Source: Pogonophryne albipinna
Lineage: Eukaryota > Chordata > Actinopteri > Perciformes > Artedidraconidae
Length of the DNA stretch: 64,000 nucleotides
Assembly (NCBI GenBank): GCA_028583405.1
Contig: CM053248.1
Location: 21,197,139 to 21,261,138 of the forward strand
Direction of reading: 5' to 3'
Part shown: in pieces, positions 38,258 to 58,469 of the stretch
Position numbering within the stretch: the first letter of the stretch is position 1
Layout of the letters: every line of letters starts with the position of its first letter
Notes under the pieces: model-generated
Databases searched by the model: none
Seen by the model: only the letters and a program-made list of their open reading frames with translations
Told to the model about the DNA's origin: nothing
Made by a program: the position numbers and the translations under genes

Positions 38258-39278
38258 GAATGCCTGAAATGTGTTGCTAACTAGCGACTCTGATGATCCT
38301 AGCTAATTGCATTGGCAAAACAATTGGCAACACTTGCCAGGGTCTTATGGTTGGATCATTTCAAAAACCTTTTACATCGATAATATATAAAAGTTTGGTG
38401 AAATTGGAGGAAGGACTCAAAATGGCGCCTTTTCGCAACAATCAAATCTGCTTGCAAAACACATAGGTCAAAACGCTTTCTCGTTGTTGGGAAAATATTG
38501 AATGTTCCTTCTATATCAGAGTAGCACATGCTAACAGAGGCCCTACGTAGCTGTGTACGTAGCCGGATGTACGACTACATGGATGACGCTCATGAGACAC
38601 TGTGTTGAAGTTATGATAGCTACGTTCCTAAGATTGGCATGATGACACAGCGCCTAGAGAGATAGGCATATGACTGTCATGTTTATTGCTTACGCAGGCC
38701 TTAGCTAATCTTTACTAATGTCAGAATACTGCTTTGAACCAGTATTCTTCCATCTTGTTGACTGTAACACCCTCTCTTGTATATAAGCATATCAAGGACT
38801 CTACTCTGGGAACTATTTGTCCCACACAGCTCTGTGTGTGAACTTCCATTTTTGCAAGGATAATAAATACATGTATATATGTGATATTTTTCTAACATTC
38901 GTCATCTGCACAAGAGCATTAGTGTTTCTCAATGGTAAAATATGCTAAAGACTGAAAGCTAATGGAATCAGAATCTATAACCACATGTGCTTCTAGGTCA
39001 GGGTTGTACGGAGCCCTAGGGGACATGGAGAAGGGAAAAAAAAGTATTTAAAAAAAATAATAATAATGTTCTCCTTTGCGTAATGATCTCGCAAAACATT
39101 ATTATTTTTTTTTTTTTCAAATACTTGAAACTTACGCAATACTTTTGCGAGATCTCGCAAAGAGGTTTTGCGAGATCTCGCAAAACATTTACCATTGAAT
39201 ATTTTGTACACAGTATGCCTATGCATGTCAAACAAAGGCTGATTCTTTTTCAAACATCATGTATTATAACACTGACCT
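38258..39278. other. Spacer next to the ush1g 3' end
   Basis: No gene. At 39009 an element-like end CGGAGCCC (preceded by TA) starts a stretch with the palindrome TTTGCGAGATCTCGCAAA (about 39147-39164), repeated in part at about 39090 and 39169-39186. It shares its first bases with the element at 58470-59760. The ush1g 3' untranslated region must run through this sequence. Confidence 0.5.
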
Positions 39279-48121
<8,843 letters not shown>

Positions 48122-51100
48122 ATGAATGATAACGGCTTAACAGAGCTGGATTCCTCCCGGGGGAAAGCTGGAAATCTCCAAAATGATGAACCAGTTAAGA
48201 ACTCAGAACTTCAGATCCAGGAGCCGGAGCAGGACCCGGTTCTGGTGTGGGTCCCCAGCGGGAGGCGTCTGATCTCAGGTCTGCTGGGTCTGAATGTGCT
48301 GCTGCTGGGGGCCGCCCTGGTGGCCGGGCAGGCCTTCAACCCTGAGGGCCTGAAGCACCAGGAGCCCCAGGTGTTCATGCTGCTGCTTATGGGGGCCAGC
48401 ATTCTGTGGATGCTGTGGTACCTGCTGTGGGCCAGTAAGCAGCCTGGCATCTGCCCACACAAGGACCACCACGCCGGGGGAATCACTGTCACCGGTAGGC
48501 TCCTGTATCATTTTGACAGAATACTAGATTATATTAGTTTGAATCCTGTAATAAATATGTCTTTCTCTCTCTGTGCTCCAGTGGTGCTCATGCTGTTTGC
48601 TGCATTCAGTCTGCTGCTGTATATCTTCAGGGTTGGTTATTTGATCAGCATGAGGGAGTGTAAGCCCGCTGCTAAAGTGCTCTCTCCATTCATCGAGGCT
48701 CCCTTCCTCGCGCTGCAGGTACGGATTTGTATACTGTGGGAAAGAGAACATCAGCTGGTTCACACTGAACAGGGGCTACAATGAGCAAAACTAAGATGAT
48801 TGTGGAAGAAAGGAACATGATCATTGTGATGTAACAGCTATTAATATTATTCTAATCTATTATAAAAAGAAATAAATGGACAAAGCATGCCATACTGTAA
48901 GTATAGAAGGAGACCTTTTTCACTAGGCCAAGTGGAGGAATGTGTTATTATTTAAACAGCCCTTGGGAAAAAATGCTAAATGTACATTTATTGTTATGGA
49001 TTTATCTTGATTGAAACAAGAAAAAGACAAAAAGTGCAAATGTTGAATTGTAATAAGCATGCGTACGAATAGAGCTTCAAACATCCCTTATAATAATCTT
49101 TGAATTGCTTTTAAAAACTGCATAGTCTTTGATTTCACCCCACAAGTAAAGTAAAATAAAACAATATAAACTCATAGGTCTACTTGCCAACTTTGTCGAG
49201 AGATTTCAACTACAGTAGAGTGTTCATCAGCCAGTGAAATTGGTTTGGTCATCAAATATTTGTGTGAAAGATCAAGGGACAGATCGCTTGAATAAACATT
49301 CCATTTTCAAAAATATTGGTTTATAATGTGACAGCTCTAAAACGATAAGAATTTTCTATAAAAGTTGAAACGTTTAAGGTAGATAGAATCTAGTTCTCTA
49401 CTGCACACCAAAAATCCAAAACGGAACCAAACTTTGATTCCAACATGTCTTGGCTCATTTATGTGTCCTCTATCACTTTTTTTTCTGTAGCATGACAATG
49501 TTATTTAAAAAAGGTACTTAGTAAATGTATAGTGCTTTATTGTATAACTGGTTATACTGGTTTTATTTTGCAGACATATTTACTGTGGGCTCACTCCAAA
49601 GACTGCATTCACAGACATAAGATCATCACCAGGTGCATCACTATGTATATTTTCCACACGTTTAATATTCACAGGAATGTTATTGTTGCATTTGTGTTTT
49701 TAACCTTCTTATTTGCCTGTATGTGCTGCAGGTCGGGGCTGATGGTCATCCTCGCCGCTGACCTGGTGCTGTGGCTCAACGCCGTGACGGAGGACACCAT
49801 CCACGAGGAGATCGAGTTAGAGAAAGAAGACCGGCTGGACTTCAGCAACATAAACTCATCTGAAGCAGACAGCTCTGATTTAGCAGGTAGGCTACTTAAA
49901 CGTCTCAGGTGGAATCATGCCCCCCCCCCCTTGTAATCAAACACAATTACTTACTTTGAAAAGTAAGTACATTTATTCAAGTTTTGCAATTTTGAGGCAC
50001 TTGCACTGTTGATTAATATTAGTATTAGTTTTTTTCCTCATACTACATTTTACTTCTACCCTACTGCATCTCAAATGGAAATATTGTACTTTTTACCAAA
50101 CTGTGTTTATCTGAAAGCTTTATAAAATTACATTTGTTTGCACAAAATACATGAAAATGTGCTATTCCAGCTGAAATGATTATAAGATAAGCTGAAAATG
50201 AATTGCTAACTATTTATCATTTAAGATATTTATTTATTAATGTAAAAAACATTTCATGGTTCTAGCTCCACAAGAAGATGCACTGATTTTCTTTTAATAT
50301 TGATAATATGTGTAATATACTAAGTAATCATTTTTAGATTTGAGATTTCTTAATTTTTTCACAAAGCAACCACTCAATCGATAAAAAACTGGCATAATAT
50401 ATAACAGTCACAGAGGAAATTATAAATACTTACATTTTCATTTGACTGAATACACTTACTTGCATTACACTTTCAATGCAGAATTGTAACTTACTAACAG
50501 GGTAGTTTTCTGTATAATCAGTCATTTTACTCAAGTAAATTACTTGTATGTGTCCTCTACCACTGCTTGTACTATATGTCTATATTTTTTTTTAAACATT
50601 CCTCCATGCCTGCTTCAGGACTTGCCAATTCCACCTGGTGCCAGTGCAGTGCGAGTGCAGGCTGCCTGATCTTCAGGAAAGGCTTTGAGATCCTCTACCC
50701 CTTCAACATGGAGTTCTACCTGATGGCAGGCTGCTTGATCTACGTCATGTGGAAGAACGTGGGCCGCAGGATGAGTCCGGGCCCCCACCACGAGTCTCAG
50801 AAGCTCACCTTCCAAGTTGTCTACCAAGGGGGGGTCATATACGGGCTGGTGTTGGGGGCCCTGGTGCTCGCAGCTGGGGTGGCCGTCTTCATTCTCTACC
50901 AGGTCTGGGTGGGGCAGCAGCAGCTCCGCCTCACCGCCTTCCACATATTTTACGGGTACCACCTGGCCGTGATGCCCGCCATGTCTCTGTGTTCCCTGGG
51001 CGGGATGCTGGTCTACAGGCTGGAGAGGAGGGCCAACGAGGGGGGGCACAACCCCACCCGCAGCCTGGATGTTCTGCTCCTGGTGGCAGCTTCTCTGGGT

Positions 51101-52628
51101 CAGCTCGCCCTGTCCTACTTCTCCCTGGTGGCGGCGCTGGCTGTGGGGACCCAGAGGCCCCTGGGGGAACTGGACATGTCCTACTCACTCCTCAGCCTGC
51201 TGGAGCTCATCCTCCAGAACATCTTCATCATTGAAGGCCTGCACAGGCACCCCAACCTCTTCGCCAAGAGGAAGGAGAAGCAGCGGAGCAGCATCTTCAA
51301 GGTACCTGCTAGGGCTGCTTTTAGTTAAATACACATTTTATATAAACATTTCATATTTCTTTCATCAAGCTTTTGCTAAATAGCTTATTTACAAGAAATG
51401 ATAACACCATTTTTACAGATCTTTCAAGTAAATCAACTTTTTGACGGCAAAATTATTTCTGTTTCAGTCAAATTAGATATTAGATTAGATATTTAGATAT
51501 TAGATATTTTGTATAGTACTCCCTGCATTTAATGTTTTGTATACCGGAACTGGAAGTCAGTCATTTCAAAGGTTTTGTTTCAACATTAAACTCTGCCACA
51601 GCCTAAGAAAAAGGTTGCTGCTCAAACACCAGAAGAGAGGAAGACAGATGTTTCGCTGCTGGAGGGGAACACGTCAGCTGCTGCTGAAGAGCATGATGGG
51701 AAAAAAACCTGGACCAAAAGAGCCATACAAGAAATCTGTGCCTTCCTCATCCTTTCTAATGTTATGGTGAGTGTCTGTTTCTTTATTTATTTCTGATTAT
51801 TTTTGACTTTTTTAATGATTGAGCATACATCTTGTGAGGTTGTGATTTTGTTTTGTATTTGTTGCTGTCAGTCAGTACCCTTTAATAAGTCTTATAGGGG
51901 TGTAGCGGAAGTACAGGCTGTAAAACCAAAAATAATCCCCTAACACTTCACATACAAATTATATTTTAGTTGTTTTTATTGAAAATGATTACACTCTGAT
52001 ATAATATTAGGCAGTAATACTTTAGGTATGATGTTGGTAAAATACTTAAGTCAGTAAAAGTGAATATAATATTAATGTATAATATTTTTCTAGCAGTTGT
52101 ACGAAGGGATACTTTTTTTAAATTAATACTAAATGCATCTTAACTCGTGTTGCTCATCATTGACATTTCCTAGACTTTGAAACAGAAAAACAATTCTCCC
52201 TGGCTATTTACATTCCATTTCAGTGTTTTAAAAATAAATACAAAAAATCAGTATTTTGCTTTAAGAAGTGAAGTTTTAACTCAATGAAAGTGGAAAATAA
52301 TATTTATAAACTTTTTGTGGCAGTTTTTTATAACTTTTTTGTCCTCTATGGACACATAAACATCTCTCCTAAAGCGAGGCACACGTGTTAAAAATAAATA
52401 AAAGTTTATTTGTTATTTCTGCTGTATAAAGTTGATATACGTTCCCTATTGTTGCAGCTGTGGGTGATCCCTGCGTTTGGAGTCCACCCCCAGTTTGAGA
52501 ACGGCCTGGGGAAACAGTTTTTCGGCTTCTCCGTGTGGTTTGTTCTGGTGAACCTGGGTCAGCCGCTCAGTGTTTTCTACAGGATGCACTCAGTGGGGGC
52601 TCTGATGGAGCTGCTCATCTCTGCCTGA
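48122..52628 (+). CDS. otop3: Otopetrin (OTOP3-like proton channel), complete, 7 exons, 580 aa
   Basis: Exons 48122-48494, 48582-48718, 49574-49632, 49732-49886, 50619-51301, 51602-51766 and 52458-52628 (373+137+59+155+683+165+171 = 1743 nt, one frame, all GT-AG). Otopetrins are 12-helix proton channels. Many hydrophobic helices are visible, the first at about residues 50-68. Family-typical stretches include YPFNMEFYLMAGCLIYVMWK (two-domain linker region), NPTRSLDVLLLVAASLGQ, NIFIIEGLHRHPNL and the C-terminus WVIPAFGVHPQFENGLGKQF then VFYRMHSVGALMELLISA. These agree better with OTOP3 than OTOP2 or OTOP1. An NST glycosylation site and several cysteines sit in the loop at the start of exon 5. 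Human OTOP3 has a similar length (about 596). A combined otop2/3 ancestor cannot be excluded. Confidence 0.93.
49937..50565. mobile_element. hAT-like relic in otop3 intron 4
   Basis: The right side ends CCTCTACCACTG (read in reverse CAGTGGTAGAGG) next to ctcaagtaaattacttg, a Tol2-like arrangement. The left side has ttactttgaaaagtaagtac but no clean end, so the boundary is approximate. Confidence 0.45.
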
Positions 52629-52830
52629 CCTGCAGCAGAGGCATAACTCTGACCACATGACTGTTATAGCAGGAAATATATACAACGGTTTAGTGGAAAA
52701 ACAACATGATACTCACTTATAAATGAGTTGGTTTATGTATGAAATGGGAGTTTGAAAAAGAGTTTGAGGATTTTTTTTCTTTTTTTAGGCTGTTTTTCCC
52801 CTTTAGTTCCAATAGTCCTTAAAAGCTTAA

Positions 52831-53047
52831 AGGTGGGGTTGGTGATTCACTTCACTTTTTGTTATATTCCATGGAATGCTCTTAACATCCCGATAGCAAT
52901 GAATCTCTTAAGTGCTTTGACAATAAATACATAAAAAAATGTCACCTGTGGAAGCTGTGGTGCTGTAAAAAGCACGACCAATCATTTGAGACGGCCCGGC
53001 TAAAATAAGTGGATGGCCTACCTGCCTGTCAGCCTTCCATCTGTGCA
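52831..53047 (-). mobile_element. TTAA MITE family A, truncated, in the otop3 3' region
   Basis: Starts at TTAA (52827-52830) then AGGTGGGGTTGGTGA. It runs in reverse relative to the copies at 4057 and 19909 and stops near gtgcacaaact. It carries AATAAA at 52922-52927, the first such hexamer after the otop3 stop codon. Confidence 0.7.
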
Positions 53048-53337
53048 CAAACTATGGAGCTAATTTCCTGCCATAACTCCACAAACAAACTAAACAGGTT
53101 TTACAAATGCCTCATGATTCACTAACAAACACAATGTGGTTTGCAAATACAAAACACCATCTACAAACTAATGCATTTAGTTTTGCAAAGAAAAAACGTA
53201 TCTATCGAACAAACACATACCATTTTTCTAATAAATCATGTTTCAGAGACAAATTCAGCTTAGGTTTTACAAGTACACACACTTTTTTTACAACTACAAC
53301 ACTTTTTTTTACAAGTACATCACTTTTTCTTCTCATG

Positions 53338-53400
53338 GCGGAATATTACTGCCAAAAGTTACGTGACTCACTCACGTGACTTTTGGCAGTAATATTCCGC
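53338..53400. repeat. Near-perfect 29-bp hairpin
   Basis: Arms 53338-53366 and 53372-53400 (core GGAATATTACTGCC), 5-base spacer, one mismatch. It is preceded by direct acaagtaca and cactttttt repeats (about 53265-53330). It is probably one end of an unnamed MITE. Confidence 0.75.
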
Positions 53401-53433
53401 AGGGGCCGGCACATGCATAGATATAGATATATA

Positions 53434-53480
53434 TTAGGGCTGTCAGTCGATTAAAATAGTTAATCGCGATTAATCGCAAA
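53434..53480 (+). mobile_element. Transposon end fragment at the gypsy insertion point
   Basis: Begins TTAGGGCTGTCAGTCGATTA and has TTAATCGCGATTAATCGC, a frequent vertebrate repeat end. It is cut off exactly where the gypsy LTR starts. Confidence 0.45.
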
Positions 53481-53788
53481 TGTGATGACCCCTGCCTTGT
53501 TATCTCTGGTGTGTGTATGTTCCTTTAAGGTTTTCCCTTTGGTCTATCAGCTGGGATTGAGGACACCTGGCGGCCGGTACCAGAGGGTTAAAGGGCCTGA
53601 ATGAGACCTGCAATCTCTCTCTGGCAAGAGGACGCAACGCGAAGAGCAGCCACGACCAGCTGACCTCTTGTTTCGTCGTTTGTTTCGCCTGTTTGTGTCC
53701 TTCAGCAGCAGTGAATAAACTATTTTTTTCTATTCACGCCCTCGTTTTCTGTCGGGCGTTGGTTGTGGCTGAGAGCCAAGCCATGACA
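53481..53788 (+). repeat. Gypsy 5' LTR
   Basis: 308 bp, starts TGTGATGACC and ends CCATGACA (TG...CA). AATAAA lies at 53714-53719. The LTR partner is absent in this window, so its age cannot be estimated. Confidence 0.75.
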
Positions 53789-53790
53789 GC

Positions 53791-53803
53791 TGGGGGCTCG
53801 TCC
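53791..53803 (+). other. tRNA-Pro-type primer-binding site
   Basis: TGGGGGCTCGTCC, two bases after the LTR end, is the start of the classical proline-tRNA primer site. Confidence 0.7.
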
Positions 53804-54215
53804 ACTTCTTTTTATCTGTGATACAGCAACGGATATAGGTGAGATTTGTGTTGGGAGTTGGTGCGCGTGTATAAGTTTGTTGGGAGCGCGTTTGCAGTGC
53901 GGCCGGTTTCTTTGTTTCGGCTCGTTGTGGGAAGGACATTAGATTTCAGATTGTTGTTTGGGGGACTGATTTGATTACTTTGTGAGGCTTTGATTTGTTT
54001 GGTATTATATTTCGGGAGAGTGGTTGCTTCTAGTTGTTCTTTGCCGTGGTCAACTGTTTGTTTTTGTTTTGTTCCATTCTCTCTTGTGTGAGTTTGTTGG
54101 TGCGTTGCATGTGGAGCAGTGCGGAACGATGCGGAGTTTTCCCTGGCAGGTTAAGCGGCGGTTCCCTTGGGATCGTTGAGCGGGGTGTGTAGTGTTGCGG
54201 AGAAAGTGGTTGAAG

Positions 54216-55756
54216 CAGACCCGGCGTCATGGGCGGGCCCCATGGGGCCGGGCCCGCCCATCCAGGATTTGGGCCCGCCCATCCAGGATTTGGGCCCGCC
54301 CATCCAGGATTTGGGCCCGCTGTTTTAATCAGGGCTGAATACCACATTGTTATTGTTTTATTATTATGTTTATTGTTGTTATTTGTAGGGCTTTGTCCTA
54401 ATATTTATTTTTGTATTAGTTTAATATCATTTTTTTATTTTGCTAGGAAATTCTGAACGAAAGGCTGCGCGCAAGACTGGTTTTTCGCTGGGTTGAGTCG
54501 TGTGGGTTTTTGAGTGAGATGCGGCACAGCAGCCTGTCAGTTAGTTTACTCTTGCTAGTGGTTCACGAAAGGAATATGGCAACTCAGCGCCAGATGCAGA
54601 AACCAGTTAGGCCTACGCAGAGATGGGGTCGTTACTAAAAAAAAAAGTAATATATTACATATTACATATTACTTTTAAAAAAAGTAATATATTACACTAC
54701 TTCGTTACTCTCTACATAAAGTTACTTGTTACTTTACTCGTTACTTTACTCGTTACTTTACTCGCAGGTCCGGCCCGTCCCTCCCTGCAGGCAGATCACG
54801 CAGACTGCTAAAGTTTCAAATGTTCTCTTTAGTTCAGTTTCCATTGATAAGACTGATCCAGATCCTGAATGCTTTCCTATCTGACCATGGCTGTCCTCTG
54901 TCTCCTGCTATCTGTATATTTTGCGCAGTCTCTCTGCTCACGCTGTTGCGTCGGCGTGTTCTCCTGCGTGTTGGCCATGTGTCTCACTGGAACCAGACAC
55001 CGCAAAGACTTCAGCCGAGCACGTACGAACTGCGCATGCGTGAGTGGCAATAACTCTCCTTACCAGCAGGCGGCGGTAGTGTGTATTCGTCATTCAAAAC
55101 AGGCAACAACCGGAAGACAGAGAAGAAGAACGGACTACGTGATATAAACAAACAACAAATAGCTGTGCGTTAGCTTCACCTTAGCATGTGTTCTTTGCAG
55201 GTGTTTGTTGAGGTTTTATTATGACTGATTTTAGTAAGTAACGCGTGTCGGGGCAATGTTAGTAACTGTAGTGTGATTACTGAATTATAAAAGTAGCGCG
55301 TTACACTACTCCGCTACCGACAAAAGTAATATTATTACAGTAACGCGTTACTTTGTAATGTACTCGCAAGCCGGCTCTCTCACAAACTCCTGCTCTGTGC
55401 GCAAGCAGACCGCTGCACAGGCTCTCTGCCTCGCTCAATCTCTCTCTCTCTCCCTTTCTCTATCGCTCAACCTCACTCCACCCTGTGTGCGCTCAGGTTT
55501 GCCTGCGTGCTTGCCCAAGTTGGCACAGCGTTACAAATGTGCCACAAAACCAACCAATGGATACATAAGACCGTCAACAGCCTTATGGCATCCTAAAACC
55601 CCTCTCTTTCAACAATTCACGAGCGCCTCGCTCCCCCCCCCCCCCCCCCCCCCCCCCGTTGACAATTCAGATTTCCTGGGAAATGTAAGTGTCGTGGTGG
55701 GCCCGCCCTGGTAAATCAAATGCCCGCCCAGAGATGTATGTCTGCCGCCGGGTCTG
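54216..55756. mobile_element. hAT in the gypsy leader, 1541 bp, perfect 8-bp duplication
   Basis: Exact 11-bp inverted ends CAGACCCGGCG. The exact duplication GGTTGAAG is at 54208-54215 and 55757-55764. A 21-bp unit (core CCGCCCATCCAGGATTT) is repeated three times at about 54249-54311. A poly-C run lies at about 55634-55657. A stretch at about 54617-55365 with cgttactttactcgttactt repeats and gtaacgcgttac is likely a second hAT relic nested inside. Confidence 0.88.
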
Positions 55757-56091
55757 GGTTGAAGCTTTGGCTTGGGAGCATGGCTGTGGTCTCAGTAGTG
55801 TTGCTAGCTTGCTAGTCGCTTTGCTGGATTAGCGGTCTCCAGTGCATAAATACCCACCACAAGTAACTGCATGAAGACTAGGGAGGAGATTAGTCAGTGG
55901 AATGGTGAGTTAGTGGGGAAACTCCAATCAAAAAAATTGTGTTCCACTTTGGACGCATAATAAACGTGGTGGTATCTGTCCTGTTGGTTTTTGTTTTTGT
56001 GCTCTTCTTTCGGTTTAAAGGTCCGGTGTTGTGTTCCGGTGAGGGGTCGGTGTAAATTAAGATTAGCTCTAGCTATAGTATAAAATCGGCG

Positions 56092-56379
56092 GTGCTTAGA
56101 GCATATGAACTGGTGCCAGAGGCCTATCGACAGCGTTTTAGGTCCTTTGAGCAAAAACAAGATCAAACCTATGTGGAGATGGCGAGGGATTTGTCTGTTC
56201 ATTTTAAGCGTTGGTTAACTGCTCTTGACGTCACTACTTTTGATGATTTGTGTGAGTTCATGACTTTGGAACAGTTCAAAAATATTCTTCCAGACAAGAT
56301 TGCTACTTACATAACAGAACACAGGGTCACTTCTGCGGCTGAAGCTGCTGTGGCAGCTGATGAGTTTGTTGCTTCATAA
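56092..56379 (+). pseudogene. Gypsy gag, SCAN-like capsid fragment
   Basis: 95 codons resembling the SCAN/Gmr1-type gag C-terminal domain (EAYRQRFRSFE, LEQFKNILPDKIATYI, AAEAAVAADEFV). The frame ends with a stop at 56377-56379; the rest of gag continues in another frame. The upstream part is broken by stops. Confidence 0.7.
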
Positions 56380-56679
56380 GAGCAGGTTCGGAGGGCGCTC
56401 TGGGGCCCTGGCTGTTTTTGAGGGAAGTAGAAAGGTTGGTTCATTTGTGATGGAGCCAAGGAACTTGGGTTTGGTCAAATGTGAGGGGGATAATAATGAT
56501 ATTTGCCACTACTGTCGCGAAAAAGGCCATTGGAAGGCAGACTGTCCTGCGCTTAGAGCAAAATCTGAGGGAGGAAGATATTTTGTTGGTCTTGTTGCGT
56601 TGGCTGCTCCCGTGGAAAGCTGCTGTGTTGCCGATGTGCTTACATCCCACTTAGGTGGATCTGAGGTTTTGGCATCTAA
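56380..56679 (+). pseudogene. Gypsy gag, zinc-knuckle part
   Basis: Carries one CCHC knuckle, CHYCREKGHWKADC (about 56504-56545), expected to bind RNA. It is interrupted at 56679 by the Harbinger-like element. Confidence 0.7.
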
Positions 56680-56985
56680 TGGCGCATTTTCACTGCAGCG
56701 GGTAGCCCCGTTTAATCGTCCTCAAGCGGCCAGGCCAGTTTTTGGTGGCCTTTCCATATAGCGCAGCACTGGCTAGCGGGTAATTTTTCCCTCTTTTTCC
56801 GGCCCCATAAAATCGTGGTTCTAGGCCAGGGCTGAACTAGTGACGTCAACACTCTCGACTGCTGATTGGTCGGAGATAATCGGCACAAGATCACGCGCGA
56901 GAGCATCCCTAGCGGCGCATATATTTAGAAGCAAGCGCGCAGCATTTTTTATACACAGCAGTTTTGTAAACGGAGGAGCTACAAA

Positions 56986-58392
56986 ATGGCAACGTCGAAG
57001 AAAAGCACACCGTGGTCGACCGAGGAGGTGACGACGTTCCTACATCTCATTGGGGATGATAAAATCCAGCGGGAGCTCGACGGAACAACTCGAAATGTGA
57101 AAGTGTTCCAGGATGTCTCTGCACAGATGTCCGAACGCGGATTTTCGAGGAATTTCCTGCAGTGTAGGGAAAAACTCAAAAAGATGAAGAGTGAATATCG
57201 CCAAGTAAAGGACAACAACAACACGAGTGGTGCGGGTAGGAAACACTGGAAGTGGTTCGACTTGTTGGACCAGATTTACGGCCATAGACCGGCCGAGGGA
57301 GGGAGGGAGGCCTGGACTCTGCAACGGCTTTACTGGAGTCCCTGCAAGGTACGCTCACTTCTAACAAAGAAGTCTATTTTATCCTCACATTAATGTTCGA
57401 CAACCCATGCTTTTATGGAGCCCCGAAGAGATAGCTAGCTAAGGCAGATAGCCTAGGCAGATAGCCTTAGCTAGAGCTATTGTTTGCTAACACCATATGT
57501 GCCATTGTTTACGTTCAGTTTTTCTTTTCTATAGTTGTTGTTGCTATTTAGTATTGTGCTGCAGTAGTTTGTGGAATTAACAAGTCATTTTGCTGTTCTA
57601 GATTACATTGGGACTAGTGAGGAGGAACATTCCCGAACAACGGGTGATGGCAGTGTTCCGTCCACAACATCGTCATCGAATCCAGAACGGACCCCAACTC
57701 GACCACAGACACCAGCCGAAGAACCGACACCAACTCAATGACCAACGCCGAGTGCCATCACGACACCGCAGCGTGTGGTTCTAGGTAAGAAATAGAAATG
57801 GCAAAACGACTGGAATTGTGTTTTGTTTTTTTTAAACCTTGGATCATCCATCATCAGTAATTAAAATAAGCTATACCACTGTGGAAATGCTCTGTTACAA
57901 GTAAAGTCTTAGCTAGTAAGCAGCTAGTACAGTTGTGTGTGACATCCCATCATATATTTATATTCATTATCAACAGGCTGGACATAATGTAATTCACTCT
58001 CACAATCATTGTAAACATCTAGGGCCAGAACTTTCTTTAGTTCATCCTTACTGTTGTTCTGTTTATACATGTTATTCTTATATCCTTGTGTGACCTGTAC
58101 CTGTCCTGTGTTTTTTCCTTATTGCTAATTATTATCTTATTGTCACCCAGGCAAGAGGAAACGAGGAGGAGAGGATCGGGCCCAGCAGGAACGGCACCAT
58201 GAACAGCACATGGCCCAGCAGGAACGGCACTTGGACTGGGCCAAAGCGTCTGCTGAGCGGAGATGGGAGTTGGATGCGGCCTTGAGAAGGGAGGAGGCCG
58301 CTCAAGCAGAGACCTTCAACCTAGCCTTCCTGCGCACTCTTGGCGAGGTGCTAGGGGGACTGGGCAGCCGACGTGGCCCGTCTCCTCCGTAA
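56986..58392 (+). pseudogene. Myb/SANT-like accessory gene of the Harbinger-like element, decayed
   Basis: Three exons: 56986-57348, 57602-57784 and 58151-58392. Exon 1 encodes a trihelix/Myb-SANT DNA-binding domain (TPWSTEEVTTFLHLIGD ... CREKLKKMKSEYRQVK ... KHWKWFDLLDQIYGHRPA). Exon 3 encodes a charged helix (WAKASAERRWELDAALRREE). Two defects: a frame shift near the GGGA-rich stretch at about 57295-57310, and a TGA at about 57739-57741 in exon 2. In PIF/Harbinger elements a Myb-like protein assists the transposase at the ends; this role is inferred. Confidence 0.65.
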
Positions 58393-58469
58393 TACTTCAA
58401 ATAACCTTAATAGTTATTGTACATATTATATATTTTGTATCTAGTTAATTTTTAAATGCAACATTTGTA

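Noticed and set aside
38530..38900. Possible solo LTR (tatataagc, then aataaa)
   Set aside because: No TG...CA ends with matching flanks could be fixed.
50749..51234. 161-codon frame in otop3 exon 5
   Set aside because: A shifted-frame shadow of the real exon, GC-rich and without family resemblance.
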